Positions 4,739 to 5,358 of a stretch of DNA of 5,358 nucleotides are shown here, one piece after another. Each line of letters starts with the position of its first letter. Within the stretch, counting starts at the first letter, position 1. Origin of the DNA: Spirochaetaceae bacterium (GTDB taxonomy: Bacteria; Spirochaetota; Spirochaetia; Treponematales; Breznakiellaceae); the NCBI GenBank assembly GCA_031280455.1, contig JAITGR010000064.1, positions 1 to 5,358 on the forward strand, read 5' to 3'. The translations under genes and the position numbers were made by a program. The notes beneath the pieces are model-generated. The model was not told the origin of the DNA and did not search any database. It saw only the letters and a list, made by a program, of their open reading frames with translations.

Positions 4739-5358
4739 ATGAAAGTACGGTATGCGGCATTGGCCCTGCTTGGCACGCTATGCGTGCGCGGCGTGTGGGC
4801 GCAGTCGTTTGGGCAGGTAGCCAACGACAAGCAGGAAAGCGAGTTTGAAGCCAACGAAGAGCGCGGATTTACCGCCCAGGTCGACATAGACGTCAACCTG
4901 TTTCAGTTTACGCAGGAGCGGTTTTCTGACGCGAAACAGCGTAACACAAACAACAAGCGTATTGATAAAGATTACATTACGAACTACCCGTTTGGCGGCT
5001 TCAACATCCTGGACGACACCAACGTAACCTTTGGCTACAACGGCGACTGGTACGGCGGCAAGCTCACGGTGAATTCCGGCGGACTGGGCGGCATAAAAGC
5101 CTGGGCGGGCTTTTTTGAAAACAAGCTGAAAATAAGCGCCGGCAACGACATAGGCTACGGTTACGCCGATTCGCAGGGCGCGGACGCCGGACTGCGCGTG
5201 TACGACGACAACGTGCGCATAGGCAAAGACGACGGCTACACCAACGCCGGCTGGGAAACCGTGGACAGCAACAAAAACCCGGACAACATAAGCCAGGACA
5301 AAGGCATTTTGCTGGAATTCGACCTGGCGCCGCTTAAAATAGCCCTGGCCGGCGGCGG
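4739..5358 (+). CDS. Exported, probably outer-membrane beta-barrel protein, N-terminal part
   Basis: The 206 visible residues continue past the right edge. ATG 4739 follows AAGGAG by six bases. Residues 1-21 form a signal peptide: basic MKVR, a hydrophobic core (YAALALLGTLCV) and VWA before a likely cleavage at Ala21/Gln22. The Cys at 15 lies too early and lacks the small residue that a lipobox needs next to it, so this is not an obvious lipoprotein. The mature part is rich in Gly, Asn, Asp, Tyr and Trp, with alternating polar and non-polar stretches (NVTFGYNGDWYGGKLTV, IKAWAGFFENKLKISAGN, GILLEFDLAPLKIALA). The pattern suggests antiparallel beta-strands of an outer-membrane barrel with Asn/Asp-rich loops. 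I do not recognise a named family. It resembles in style the hypothetical outer-membrane proteins of treponemes, but that is an impression. No stop, frameshift or repeat is seen in the visible part. Cargo, porin activity or adhesion cannot be told from this fragment. Confidence 0.75.
   Translation, partial: MKVRYAALALLGTLCVRGVWAQSFGQVANDKQESEFEANEERGFTAQVDIDVNLFQFTQERFSDAKQRNTNNKRIDKDYITNYPFGGFNILDDTNVTFGYNGDWYGGKLTVNSGGLGGIKAWAGFFENKLKISAGNDIGYGYADSQGADAGLRVYDDNVRIGKDDGYTNAGWETVDSNKNPDNISQDKGILLEFDLAPLKIALAGG

Overview
The window looks like part of a diderm (Gram-negative type) bacterial chromosome. It carries two YjgP/YjgQ-family permeases of the LptF/LptG type and a protein with a signal peptide and outer-membrane-barrel-like composition. 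The gene style and the roughly even-to-high GC content suggest a spirochaete, perhaps a treponeme, but that is an impression from sequence style and not a demonstrated placement.

Layout. At 1-804 (+) is the C-terminal half of a DinG/YoaA-type XPD-like DNA helicase, cut by the left edge. After an 88-base gap with a possible promoter come two permease genes, 893-2170 (lptF-like) and 2167-3231 (lptG-like). They overlap by four bases (GTGA) and are almost certainly one operon. Facing them from the right, on the minus strand, is a class I SAM-dependent methyltransferase (body 3285-3941). Its 5' end carries an uninterrupted 51-base TTTG tetranucleotide tract (3942-3992).

The 4003-4738 interval has no recognised protein gene but is full of structure. 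It holds a near-consensus minus-strand promoter for the methyltransferase (TTGACA, 17 bp, TATACT), two adjacent perfect or near-perfect hairpins (4140-4189) and a plus-strand promoter-like element (4195-4223). It also holds a 54-base TACGA pentanucleotide tract (4286-4339) and a strong intrinsic terminator on the plus strand (4577-4616). The final gene (4739-5358, +) is the N-terminal part of an exported, barrel-like protein, cut by the right edge.

Main reading. The methyltransferase appears to be a phase-variable (contingency) gene caught in its OFF register. The promoter places the transcription start at an ATG just before the repeat, and that ATG is out of frame with the methyltransferase body at the present repeat number. 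Loss of one TTTG unit or gain of two would join them. The only upstream start that is in frame now is a TTG at the far edge of a second -35-like hexamer, upstream of the promoter. About 160 bases away and divergently oriented, a second promoter drives a short unit with its own frame-shifting repeat just after an ATG. The pair looks like a divergent double contingency locus. A surface-glycan role for the methyltransferase is inferred only from its lptFG neighbours.
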